Made by a program: the position numbers and the translations under genes. 64,000 nt of DNA from Annulohypoxylon bovei var. microspora (taxonomy: Eukaryota > Ascomycota > Sordariomycetes > Xylariales > Hypoxylaceae): assembly GCA_022836615.1 (NCBI GenBank), contig MU405358.1:28966-92965 (forward strand). Direction: 5' to 3'. The notes beneath the pieces are model-generated. The model was not told where the DNA came from. It searched no databases and was given only the letters and a program-made list of their open reading frames with translations. The number at the start of each line of letters is the position of its first letter. Position 1 is the first letter of the stretch. Shown piece after piece: positions 48,100-59,134 of this stretch.

Positions 48100-51000
48100 T
48101 TCGCGTGTAACTAAGAGAGTTTTTTCTTGGGCTGTGGTGTTGCGATGTTCTTTAGGTTTAACCAGACTTTGTTGTTTATCTTGTATTTGGGGCCTTTTGA
48201 TTGGGATTGGTTTGTTGTACGTTCTATACGTTCTTGAATTGTAGCCATGGCAGCCTGGGCGTATTCGTTAGCCTCTTTGATTTTGGTTATGAAGTCCACG
48301 GCTTGTTGTTCCCTAAATGATTTGTTTAGGGCCTTATTGGCGATTTGCTTGATTGGGTGTACGTGGTATTTATGCGTTATGTAGAAAGGGCTTAACCCGG
48401 TTATTGTGTTTCGATTGTTGATCGTTATTATCGTTGTGGGTAGTATCTCTGATTAGTTGAATTGTGCGTAGGTTGAGAAATACTGCAAGTATGCTTGTAC
48501 CTCTTGATTTATCCTTTTTGTGGACCTATTAGTCTTTGGGTTAAAAGCAGTGGATAAATGTTGTATCATTTTTGTTAGTTTATAGAGTTTTGTCTAGAAT
48601 GCGCTCGTCTAGTTGTTTCTTTGGTTTGATATTACCGCTGTGGGGAGGCTGTGATACCTGATGTGGGTGTATATAAGCCTTGTGGTATACGCTTTAGCCT
48701 TTATGGTATTTATCGTTTTTAGTAGAACCTATTTTGATAACCGGTAGGTGATTATTATTAGATATCGGGGGTTCTTTTTTTTTCTTGTCGGTATCTCTGT
48801 TATGAAGTCGATGGATAGCTTTGAAAAGTAACGATTGGGGATGGGTAGGGGTTTTAGTAGCCTTTTTTGTTGGGTTCGTTAGATGTGAGCTTGGCTGTAA
48901 ATATCGCAGTTCTTATAAAACTTTTGTATATCTTGTTTTATAGCTGGCTAATAGAAGGACTTTGAGGCGATTGCGATAGTATTGTCCCTTTTTGGGTGGC
49001 CTGTGACGTGGGAATTGTGGATATTCTGAATTATAGCCGTTTTGAGGGGCTCTTAGTTCGGTATTTACGTTTGTTTTTTAAACGATACGGCTTTTTTATT
49101 GTTTAAGTTATATTTAGTGATCGAAATCTTATAGTCTTTGAGAGCTGGTGGGAAATAGCGATCGCTTTTGTTGATAGTCTTATAGATCGTCTTGAAGTTT
49201 GTATCCTTGACGATTTTTTGATCTTATAAGGCTTGTAGGTCTTTGTTGTAGAAGATTCTTTCTCCGGTGGGTATGGTTACGAGGCTTTGATCTGGTGTTG
49301 CCCCTTTTTTTAGCATCTTAATGGCACTCGTTAAGAACATTTGGATGCTTGTTACCGTCGTTTTTATTGGGGGTAGCTATTCTTGTTTAAGTAAGCGTTG
49401 CATATGGTTTGCTATCTTCTCGTCTTTTTGATTTGCCGGGATATCTTGGCCTCGTCTTGATAGGGCATCGGGTCGTTCTGCTTCCTTGCCGGCCCGGTAC
49501 TTCATGATGAAGTTAAATCTCGATAGGGTTTGTCTTTAGCGTACCTGGCGCTTACTTAATCTGCGGGTAGTTATGAAATATTCTAGGTTTTTGTGGTTTG
49601 TGAGGATTGTAAAAGGTTTGGTCACCCCCTGTAGCTTTTCTTGCTATGTTTTTATCGATTTGACGATCGTTAAAAGCTTTTTGTTGTATATCTTGTAGTT
49701 GCATTCGGCTGGCAGTAATTTTGTTGAGTGGTAAGCTACGGGCCTTAGTATCCTATTGTGGTCTTTTTGTGAGAGGCAGGCTTTTAAAGCTTACCCCGAG
49801 TAATCTGCTTTTAGGTACGTTTCTTGATTGGGGTCTTAGTGAGTTAGGATCGGTGCGGTGATGAATAGGTGTTTCAGTTCTTTGAACGCCGCGTTTGCTT
49901 TTTGCCTCTACTTGAAGGGGGCCTCTTTCTTTGTTAGGGTGGTTAAAGGGGTAGCTAACTTGCTGAATCCTTCGATGAACGTCCTGTAGAAATTCGCGAA
50001 CCTTAGGAAGCTGCGAACTCTTCGTACGTTCGTGGGTGGTTCTTACCCCTTGATGGCTGCAACCTTATCGGGGTTTACCTTGATCCCTTCTCCCATCGTG
50101 ACGATAAAGCCTAGGTATTTGATTTCCTTTACGGCAAAGAGGCATTTAGAAAGGTCTAGCTTTAGACTAGCGTTGCCGAGGCGTTTTAACACTGTCCTGA
50201 CCTTATCCATGTGGTCCTTACGGGACCTGTTTGAATAGATTACCACGTTATCTATGTACGTTGAATAGTAATTATTTAAAAGGTCGGATAGGGTTTTGTT
50301 GATATAGCGTTGGAACGCCGCTGGCGCCCCGCATAGCCCGAAGGGTGTGATTAGCCATTTGAAAGCCCCGAATTGGGTGCGAAAGGCGGTCTTCCATTCA
50401 TCCTTTTTCCTTATCTGTAACTTGTGAAATGTAGCTTTGACGTTGATTTTGGTTAATTATCTGGTTTTGTAGAAGGATCGTAGGGTTTTTTTGATCAGTG
50501 GTAACGGGTAATAATTACGTGCTGAGATGGCGTTAAAAGCCTTGTAATTTATATAAAACCGGAGGCTGCCTTTTGGTTTTTTTGTAAATAGTACTGGTGC
50601 CCCTCCCGGGGAGTTGTTGGCCTTAATCCACCCCTTGTTTAATAGGTTTGTTAGGGTTTTTTGTAACATTAGGAGCTTTTTTTTTGATATGTTATATAGG
50701 GGCCCTTATGGGACCTCTTTTTCTTTGCCTTGATCGTCTTTTTGCAGGTTGATTTCGGTGTTTAGCCTTGGCCTTGATGGTGGTAGCGTTGTACCTTTGT
50801 CGTTTAGGAAGTTTTTGGCCCGATCCTTTAGTTCATTAGGTAACGCCTTTCGGATTTGGCTGATCGTAAGCTTCTTCTTCTTTTCTAGTGCGATGTTAAT
50901 ATTTCGTATGGTGGTATTAAAGATTTGGACGTCTTCGTCGTCTTTCTTGTGTTGGTGTTTCTTTTCCTGGGTTACGAGTGTTAGGAACATATTTCCTATT

Positions 51001-51500
51001 ATATGCTTAGCCTCTTTGGTTTGTAAGCATTTTATTTTGACGTTGTGGGGTGTTTGGGTGGTGTTCTAGCCCTTTTTGTATACTATTAGGCCGTGTTTTT
51101 TTGAACTTATTTTGATCGACTTTTTTTTCGTTTTGTAGGTGACGTTGTTCCATTCCATCCACGGTTTTCTTAATATTAGGGGGAACGTAAGATTTAGGAT
51201 GATATAATTTTATATCTGTTCCTTCCTGCCGTTTATATCGATCTCCGCATATGTAAGCGTATCGATCGTATAAGATTCCTTATCCTTGGCTAATTTTAGC
51301 TTCTTTTTTTGGATAGGTATGCGCGGTAGCTTTGCTTGTTATATAAGTCTTTTATTAAATGTTAAATATACCAGACATTTCGAATTTATAAACGTATTGG
51401 TAAACTCTTATTCGTTTAATAAGGTCTCGATTAAGAAAGGGGTGGTATGTATTTTATTTAAGGCTTTTTTAGTATTTATAGGTCTTAATATTAACCTTTA
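48100..51500 (-). pseudogene. Decayed pol: protease, RT, RNase H, integrase
   Basis: Protease: a decayed active-site phrase (FINSKCLVY, near 51,370-51,390) has Asn where the catalytic Asp belongs; a conserved PWMEWNNV phrase follows near 51,145. RT: 50,669-50,457 encodes GAPVLFTKKPKGSLRF and ARNYYPLPLI; the catalytic YxDD box at 50,247-50,258 reads YIDN, so its second Asp is lost; KYLGFIV follows near 50,110. RNase H (about 49,920-49,480): PVAYHSTKLLPAECNY and ILTNHKNLEYF, with internal stops. Integrase: HxxxH near 49,020 (IHNSHVTGHPKRDN), then NCDIYSQ, where the second zinc Cys has become Tyr; SIDFITEIP near 48,800; and a C-terminal NKVWLNLKNI phrase at about 48,150. Multiple in-frame stops interrupt all domains. 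It cannot encode a working polyprotein. Confidence 0.93.
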
Positions 51501-52700
51501 AGCGCGATTTTGCCCAGAGGTTACTTGTTTTCTGAGCATTTTGATGATTCGTAATCATTTTTGGCATTTCGATTACTTTGAGCCTTTATGGTGGTCACTT
51601 GTGGTGTGCCGTTTCTGTTGCTGCGGTTCGGCCGGGGTGTGGCTCGAAACGACGGGTAGGCCATTGTAAGGTGCCCTATCTTCGTGCAGCGGGTACATTT
51701 GCCTTCCCTTTTGAGTTTCTTAAACTCCTGGTCTGATTTTTATCGTGCCCTTGATAAGTTACTATCACTTTAGCGCAAGCCACTTACCTGACCTATCGTT
51801 GCAATTATCGCGGCGGTTAGGGCTATGTAGTTTACTTTACCTATGACTGTGTCTCCGTCCTTGTCGAGCTTTGGTCTTTGTTCCTGGGTAGCTACCGTGT
51901 TGGTAGGGTTGGCGACCTTTTGATTAGGTGTTCCTTTGTATCAGATGGTTGTAAAGCGGCTGTTTTTCTTTTTGTAGTCTGGTGCCTCTTTTACTTTGGT
52001 CGTTACGTCGTTAACCTTAGCCACTTACTTATCGTAATTCTTCTTATCCAGCTTCTTGGTTATAAGAACGTTCTTTAGCTTGCTGTTCAGCCTTGCGTTA
52101 ATGTAGCCGATCTTATTCTCCCCTTTCCAGTGTAGCCTGTTAGTTAGGGTTAGTTTGTTTTCGAAGTTGATGAGGAAATCGCCAAAATATTGGGAGGCAC
52201 CTTAACGCATCTTAGCTAGGTTTTGGTGGGCGGTTTGGATCGATTATTTATCCTCGAATTTCTTGATTAGGATCTGGATGAAGGCCTAGCTGTTATACTA
52301 CCTATCGGGCCCTTTTGTGCTGAGCTATTATGTTAAGTGTTGCCGTTTTTTAGCCGGGACCGAAGATATGATTTTTAAGCATTTGTTTTTTTCCGATCCA
52401 AGGTGTATTAAGTTTTCCAAAATAAAAAGATTTAATATAACCACGTATGTCGAGAAGTCTTCCTGCTCGCTAGTTTAGGTTGGATATTTATCCTTGATCA
52501 AGGTTATCTTTTCGGTTTTGTGGAACGAATTAGAGCTGCTTGATAAGTTGACTATAAGGCTGCTAGGGAAGTTGTTGGGGAGTCTATATATATTTGGATT
52601 GTGCTAATAAGGGACGATGGATGTTGTAAGGTTTTAGTCGCTCATCACTTAGGAGGTATTTATGTACTAGGCTATCGTTCGACGCGATGGATGCTTTTTC
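51500..52700 (-). pseudogene. Decayed gag with zinc knuckle
   Basis: Near 51,660-51,710 the minus strand encodes GKCTRCTKIGHLTMAY, a CX2CX4HX4C zinc knuckle whose last Cys has become Tyr by a G-to-A change. The upstream part (52,000-52,700) is a Gag-like frame broken by stops. The order, before protease and RT on the element strand, is that of gag. Confidence 0.82.
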
Positions 52701-52738
52701 GAAGATTCTTATTAATTAAAAAATGATCAATAAAAATA

Positions 52739-53050
52739 TATGACGATTTCCATAAGCAACGATAAACTTATGCTATATAGGATCAAAAATGAGGTTATTT
52801 TCATTGATGAGAGAGAAAGGGAAAAGTAATAACCCTTCGTCCCTGGGGCTACGATATCTATGCTTAAAGGTGTGGATTAGGTTGATTAATGTGGAAACCT
52901 CCTTTATACGTATTTTAATAGCTTCCACAACCCATTTGGGGCTGTTAATAGCTTTATTATGGGGACCTACGCCTATTGCGTTTATAACCATGATATAAGC
53001 TCGCGCTGATCTTTACCCTGATCAACTTTCTAGGTCCTCGACCCGTAACA
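52739..53050 (-). repeat. 5' LTR of the gypsy element
   Basis: Begins TATGACGA and ends CCGTAACA on the + strand. It has the same length as the 3' LTR and differs from it only by transitions. A block of about 95 bp (52,782-52,875) is identical between the LTRs, while both flanking parts differ at many sites. Confidence 0.96.
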
Positions 53051-53165
53051 AAACGCGCTTTTAACGTGATCAAAGAAATGTTCATAAATTTGTTTTATAT
53101 AATATATAAATAAAATTATAATTATTTGCGATTTATTAATTTATTATTAATGTGGTTTTAAACAT
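53051..53165 (+). repeat. Target repeat copy 1, right arm
   Basis: Resumes the repeat interrupted at 47,380: AAACGCGCTTTTAACGTGAT and the following ~100 bp match 57,493-57,605, with transitions only in most places. The first five bases are the second copy of the target duplication. Confidence 0.88.
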
Positions 53166-53589
53166 TAAATAATTATTTACCCGAATTTTAAAAAAATTAT
53201 TATATTAAAATAATTTTTTTTATATTATAAAAATTTAATTCCGTTATTTCCGCGAATAAAATATTTTTAAAAATATCGGCTTTTTTAATGCGGTAATTTT
53301 TTAAAATCGAAAAATATTAAAAATATAAAATAAATTATATATTTTATATAAAATAAAATAAAATTTTAAATTAATAATAAAATCGAAATAAATCGATTTT
53401 AATTTTTTTAATTTTTTTAATTAATTATTTAAAAAGTTATAATTATTTAAAGTTTTTAAAAAATTACGTAAACACGTAATAATTATATAAAACTAAAAGA
53501 TTTAAAATATCGTTTAAATTTTAAAAGTTTTATTTATATAAACGAATTATATAATTAAAAAAAAAAATTAAAAATTTAAAAAAATTAAA

Positions 53590-54060
53590 AATTTAAAGTC
53601 GTTAAAAATTCGGGACCGTTAAAAATTAAGGTCGTTAAAAATTAAAGTTATTAAAGATTAAAGTTATTAAAAATTTAAAATAAAAAATTAAAATTAAAAT
53701 TTAAAAAAAAGGGGAAGGTTAAGGATTAAAGTTAAAAATTAAAAATAAAAAATTAAAGTTAAAAATTAAAAATAAAATTAAAAGGCCGGGGATAAAAGGC
53801 CGGGGATAAAAGTTAAGGATAAAAAAATTATTAAAAATCAAGGTTATTAAAAATTAAAATAAAAAATCAAAGTTAAGATCGAGGTTATTAAGGATTAAAA
53901 TTATTAAGAATTAAGGTTAAAAAAATTAAAAATTAAAGGTTAAAAAGGTTAAAAAGTTAGAAATAAAAGGCCGGAAATAAAAATACTTCGTATTAAAAGA
54001 TTAAAAAAATAAAGTTAAAAAATTAAAATTAAAAAATTAAAATTAAAAATAATTTTAAAA
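53590..54060. repeat. Degenerate TTAAAAATTAAAG-type minisatellite
   Basis: An irregular array of 15-20 bp units built from GTTAAAAATTAAAG and GGCCGGGGATAAAA variants. A few units keep GGCCGGGGA, hinting at the GC-richer ancestral unit before C-to-T decay. Confidence 0.65.
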
Positions 54061-56116
54061 GTTATATAAGGTTATACGAATAATTTATATTAACGGCGAA
54101 AAAGCTTTATAAAACGCGCGTTAACGCGTTAAATAAAAACATATAATTATTAATATTTAAAATTAAAAAATTAAAAAATTAAAAGCGGCGAAATAAATAA
54201 TAATATTAAAAATTAAATAAAAATTTATAATACATAAAATTCGAATTTAAAGCGTTATAAAATAATTTATATAAATATAAAAAATTCAAGTTTTATATTT
54301 TTAAAATAAAAACCTTATATTAATAATTATAAATTTAATAATAATTATTTAAAATTAAGTTTTTTATTTAAATTTATACACGTATAAAAAAAATAATAAA
54401 TAACGTTATATTAATTAAATTTACGAAATTAAAATAATATTTAATTAATAATAAATAAAAATAATTTTAATAAAATAGCGAACGGTAATATAATTATTGA
54501 ATTACGAATTAAAAATTATTAATTAAAATGAATTAAACGTGTTTAAAGTTTTATATAAATTAATTTATAATATTATTTTAATTTAAATAATGAAACATTT
54601 TTTCCGATTAAACCGATTATATTAAATTTCTTTAATAATATAACTTTAAAAAAATTAATAAAATATTAATTTTAAATAAAACGTTTTATAATAAAAATAA
54701 ATAATTAATAAAAAATAAATAAAGAAACCGTTTATATAAAAATAATTATTTAATATTTAATATATTAATTATTAAATTATTATTTAAATATATTTAAACC
54801 ATTAAAATAATAATTAATTAATTTAAAAAAAAAACTTAAATTTAATAAAATTTAATAAATAATAAAATAAGAAATAAAATTCGATAAAATCATTAAAAAC
54901 TTTTATAAAAAATGATTAAAAAAAAGATTTAATTAATAATTAAATAAATTTTAAAATATAATATTAAAGTTAAAAAAATTAAATTTTTTATATATTAAAA
55001 AATAATTAAAAAAAATTACATTCGTTTAAAAAAATATAAAAAAAATAAAATCGATTAATATTATTAAAAACATAATTAATAAAAGCGAAAAAAAAGATTT
55101 AAATTTATTTAAAGTAATTAATAATTTAAAATATAATTATAAGCGGTTAAAGTAATATAAGTTAATTTAAATAATGACGTATTATTTCGGAAAAGAAAAT
55201 TCGGAAAAAAAGCGTATAAAAGAGCGTATAAAAAAGGCGTATAAAAAAATGCTTAAAAATTTTTTTTTTAAAAGAATTATATTTAAAGGAATTTTCGGAA
55301 AAAAAGTGTAAACGCTTAAAAAGTAAACCATTGGTAATATTAAGTAAAAAATGTAAAAAAATTAAATTAATTATATAAAAAATATTATTAATTAAATAAA
55401 GTAAAAATGTGGTTATATAATTATATAAAAGCGAATCGATTAAATACCTTTTATACCTTAGTAATTTCCTTGATTTTTTAAGTTTTTTTAACTTTTTTTA
55501 TTTCTTTAATTTAAATTTATAAAATCGTTATTATTTAATTTATTATCCGACTTATTATTTTTTTAATTTTAAAGGATTAATTGTAAAATAATATTAAAAT
55601 TATAAACTTTATTAATATTAATAATTTACGTTTTAATAAACCGTTAAATTAAATAATAAGCATATAAAAGCTTAAAAAAATGAAATTAACTTAATAAATG
55701 AATAAAAGGAAAAATTAAACGTATAAAAAAATATATTAATGTTTTAAAATATAACATTAATAATAATAATTAATATTTATAATATTAAAATAAACCTTAA
55801 ATGAATATTTATAAATCACATTATATATATAATTTAAATAAAATGTATAACGTTAATTAATAATAATTAAACAAGTATATAAAAATTAAAAAACCTTAAA
55901 AAAAATAAACTTATTATAAATTAAACGAATAAAAGTAATAAAATTAATAAAAATATAAAATAATTTTAAAATATAAAATAATTTTAAAATATAAAAACGA
56001 CTTTATAAATAATAATTATTATAACCTTTTTAAACGTTAATTGCCCGCATAATTTAAACTTTATAAATAACCTTTAAAAAATTAATATTAAAAATTATAA
56101 CGAAAAAATTAAAAGA

Positions 56117-56295
56117 TTTAATTATTTATAATTATAAACATTTAAAAAAAATAAAAAATTTAATTATTTACGGTTATAAACATTCGGGGAAAGTGGAAAA
56201 TTTAATTACTTACGGTTATAAACATTTAAGGAAAATGAAAGAAAATGGAAAATTTAATTACTTATAATTATAAATACTTAAAAAAAAATGAAAAA
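56117..56295. repeat. 42-bp tandem repeat, four units
   Basis: Units start near 56,117, 56,159, 56,201 and 56,253 with TTTAATTAYTTA, followed by CGGTTATAAACATT or its AATTATAAACATT form. Spacing is 42, 42 and 52 bp. The units are at different stages of G-to-A decay. Confidence 0.75.
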
Positions 56296-56710
56296 AAATA
56301 AAAATAAAAAAATAATAATAAATTTAAAAAGCTTTAAAATTTATATATTCCATAAATAATTAATATAAATTTATTAATAATTAAAAATATAAAAGTTAAA
56401 TGTGAAAATTAAATAAAATTTACGAAATTTATGAAATTTATAATAAAATTATTAAATTATTATAAAAAACCATAAAAATAATTTATAAAAAAAATAATAA
56501 TAAATATATATAAGTAAATAAATTAATTAAAATAATAAATTAATTAAAATCGAATAAAATGTAATAAAAAGTAATAATTATATTTTATTAATAACCATTT
56601 ATATATTAAAAATTACATAAATAAAAAAAATCTTAAAATTATTACGTTAAAATGTATAAAAAATAAAAAATACCTTAAAATTATTAAATTAAAAATTTAT
56701 AAATAAAAAA

Positions 56711-57052
56711 TACCTTAAAATTATTAAATTAAAAGTTAAACTTAATTATTTAATTAATAATAATTAAATGAATTTTAATATTATAAAATAACTTTAAAAA
56801 TAAGTTATTAATTATTACATTAAATACCTTAAAATTATTAAATTAAAAATTAAACTTAATTATTTAATTAATAATAATTAAATAAACTTTAATATTATAA
56901 AACGGCTTTAAAAACAAGTTATTAATTATTATATTAAATATTTTAAAGTTATTAAATTAAAAATTAAATTTAATTATTTAATTAATAATAATTAAATGAA
57001 TTTTAATATTATAAAATAACTTTAAAAATAAATTATTAATTATTACATTAAA
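56711..57052. repeat. 114-bp tandem repeat, three units
   Basis: Units begin at 56,711, 56,825 and 56,939, exactly 114 bp apart, starting TACCTTAAAATTATT or TATTTTAAAGTTATT and containing TTAATAATAATTAAAT. Differences are almost only transitions. Truncated starts at about 56,623 and 56,671 precede the array. Confidence 0.85.
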
Positions 57053-57435
57053 ATTTATAAATTAAGTAATTAATTAATTATTACATTAAATTAAATTATT
57101 AATTATAATATAAAATTTAATTAATAAAAAAAATAATAATAATTAAATAAATAAATTTAATATTAATAATAATAAAAATATTATAAAAAATTCACTTAAA
57201 TTATAATATTAAAAAAAACCTTATTAATTAAACATTTTATATAAAATAAAACAAAGAATAATTCATTTATATAAAATAATATTTATTATATATTCCATTT
57301 AAATTATTATGTTAAAATAAGCTTTAAAAAAACTTTAAAAACTTAAAAAATAAATAAATAATTTTATTAATTAAATACCACGACAATAAATTAAAATAAA
57401 TTATTTTAATAAATTAATTTAAAGGGATATATTAA

Positions 57436-57605
57436 AAGATGTGGAGGGTACATGGGTACAAGGAGGATTATGTAATACATAAAATGGGGTAAAAACGCGT
57501 TTTTAACGTGATTAAAAAAATGCTTATAAATTTACTTCGTATAATATATAAATAAAATTATAATTATTTACGATTTATTAATTTATTATTAACGTGGCCC
57601 CGAAT
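57436..57605 (+). repeat. Target repeat copy 2 (empty site)
   Basis: Uninterrupted paralogue of the sequence that the gypsy element split: GTGGAGGGTACATGGGTAC, then GGGGTAAAAACGCG, then TTTTTAACGTGATT and the shared AT-rich right part. A single AAACG (57,493-57,497) stands where copy 1 has two copies around the element. This confirms the element borders independently. Confidence 0.9.
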
Positions 57606-58826
57606 ATCGGATGATTATTTTAACACATATTAGCTTTTTTTCACTTAAATATATTAAACATAAAATGTATTTTAATTTATATTTTTAAATATATTAAAAT
57701 ATTAAATGGTTAAAAATATTAATAAATGAATATGTTTTATATTTATAACATTTATATATATTATTTACTTTTTATTATATATTTATAATAATTTAACTTT
57801 TTAATATATAATAATAATATTTATAATTTACGTTTATTTTAATAAATTATAAATTTAAAAGTTCGTAATTATTATTATTTTATTTTATTTACGAAATTTT
57901 TAAATTAATAATTTATATAAAAACGTAATAAATTAAAAAAACAATTAATATAATTTTTATTACGTTAAATTTAAAAAAATATAAATAATTATTAATATTT
58001 ATTTATTTATTTTAATATAAATATAATATTAAAAACTTTATAATACGATCGTTTTAAATAAAATAATGCCGAAATAACCGAAAAAGTTTAATAATAAAAT
58101 ATTACCGATTTATTAAATTAAATTTTAATTAAATTATAAAAGTTATTAATATAAAAATTATAAATATAATTAAACGTTTAATAAAATAATAATAACGTTT
58201 AAATAATTTATTTATAATTAAAAATTATATCCACCGTAATATTATTAAAAAACGTTAATAAATTTCATAATATAATTTTAACGAAATTATAAACGTTTTA
58301 TTTTTATTTTTTAAATAATAAAAAAAAACATAATAATAATAACATTAATATTAAATAATAATAAAAAATTAAAATATAATTTTTAAAAAAAATTAATTTA
58401 AAAACTTAATTTTATTAAATTTTTTAACGAATATAATTTCTTTTATTTTATGCGGTAAATTAAAAAATTAAAATCGAAATATTTTAATATTTTTATTTAA
58501 AATTATTTATTTAATTTTAATTATTTACTTTTATTATTATTTTTTAAACTTTTATCGTTAATAATAATTAATATTTCATTTCATTTATTTTTTAATAACC
58601 CCGAAATTAATTTATTTAACTTCGAAATTATTATTTTTTATAATTTTTTAATATTTATTAAAAATTTAATATTTAAAAAAAACATTTTTAAATTAAACGA
58701 AAACGACGTTCCGGATATTATTATATAACCGTTAATATTTATTATAACCGAATTTTTAATTAAAATTAATTTAAATTTATAATTAATAATAAAATTATTA
58801 AAATAATATTAATAAAATTAAAAACG

Positions 58827-59134
58827 TATTACGAATTAAAGACCCGGAAAATTAATTAAAATAAAAATTAACGCGAGTTTACATTATAATTATAAACGCG
58901 ATAAACGTAAGTTTTTATAATAAAATTATTAATAACCTTAAATAGGTCGTGGAAATTATTAAAACACGTATAAAAAAAGTTTCCACGTTAATTAATTTAA
59001 TTTACACTTTTAAATATAAATATTATAACTTTAAAAACGAAAAGTTATTTTTTTTTTTTTTTTTATTAATGAAAATAATTTTATTTTTAATTTTATATAA
59101 TATAAGTTTACCGTTGTTTATAAAAACCGTCATA
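58827..59134 (+). mobile_element. RIP-decayed solo LTR of the same gypsy family
   Basis: A 308-bp stretch matches the gypsy LTR in opposite orientation. It begins TATTACG (from TGTTACG) and ends CCGTCATA (from CCGTCACA), and a frame at 58,949-59,170 shares the LTR-encoded phrase STLINLI.TFK. AAACG directly precedes (58,822-58,826) and follows it (59,135-59,139), as a target duplication. No matching internal sequence is recognisable nearby, so it is called solo. It is much more AT-converted than the LTRs of the full element. Confidence 0.83.

Larger units (their letters stand above)
47381..53050 (-). mobile_element. Ty3/gypsy LTR retrotransposon, inactivated
   Basis: A 5,670-bp element read on the minus strand, with LTRs at 52,739-53,050 (5') and 47,381-47,692 (3'), both 312 bp. 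A 5-bp duplication AAACG lies at 47,376-47,380 and 53,051-53,055. Domain order on the minus strand is Gag zinc knuckle, protease, reverse transcriptase, RNase H, integrase; this RT-RH-IN order defines Ty3/gypsy. Many stop codons and missense changes are C-to-T or G-to-A type (Gln to stop, Asp to Asn, Cys to Tyr, Gly to Lys/Arg), including active-site residues, as RIP produces. The two LTRs differ at about 37 sites by hand count, all transitions. The element is less AT-rich than the DNA to its right, so it was mutated for less time or inserted later. Confidence 0.97.
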
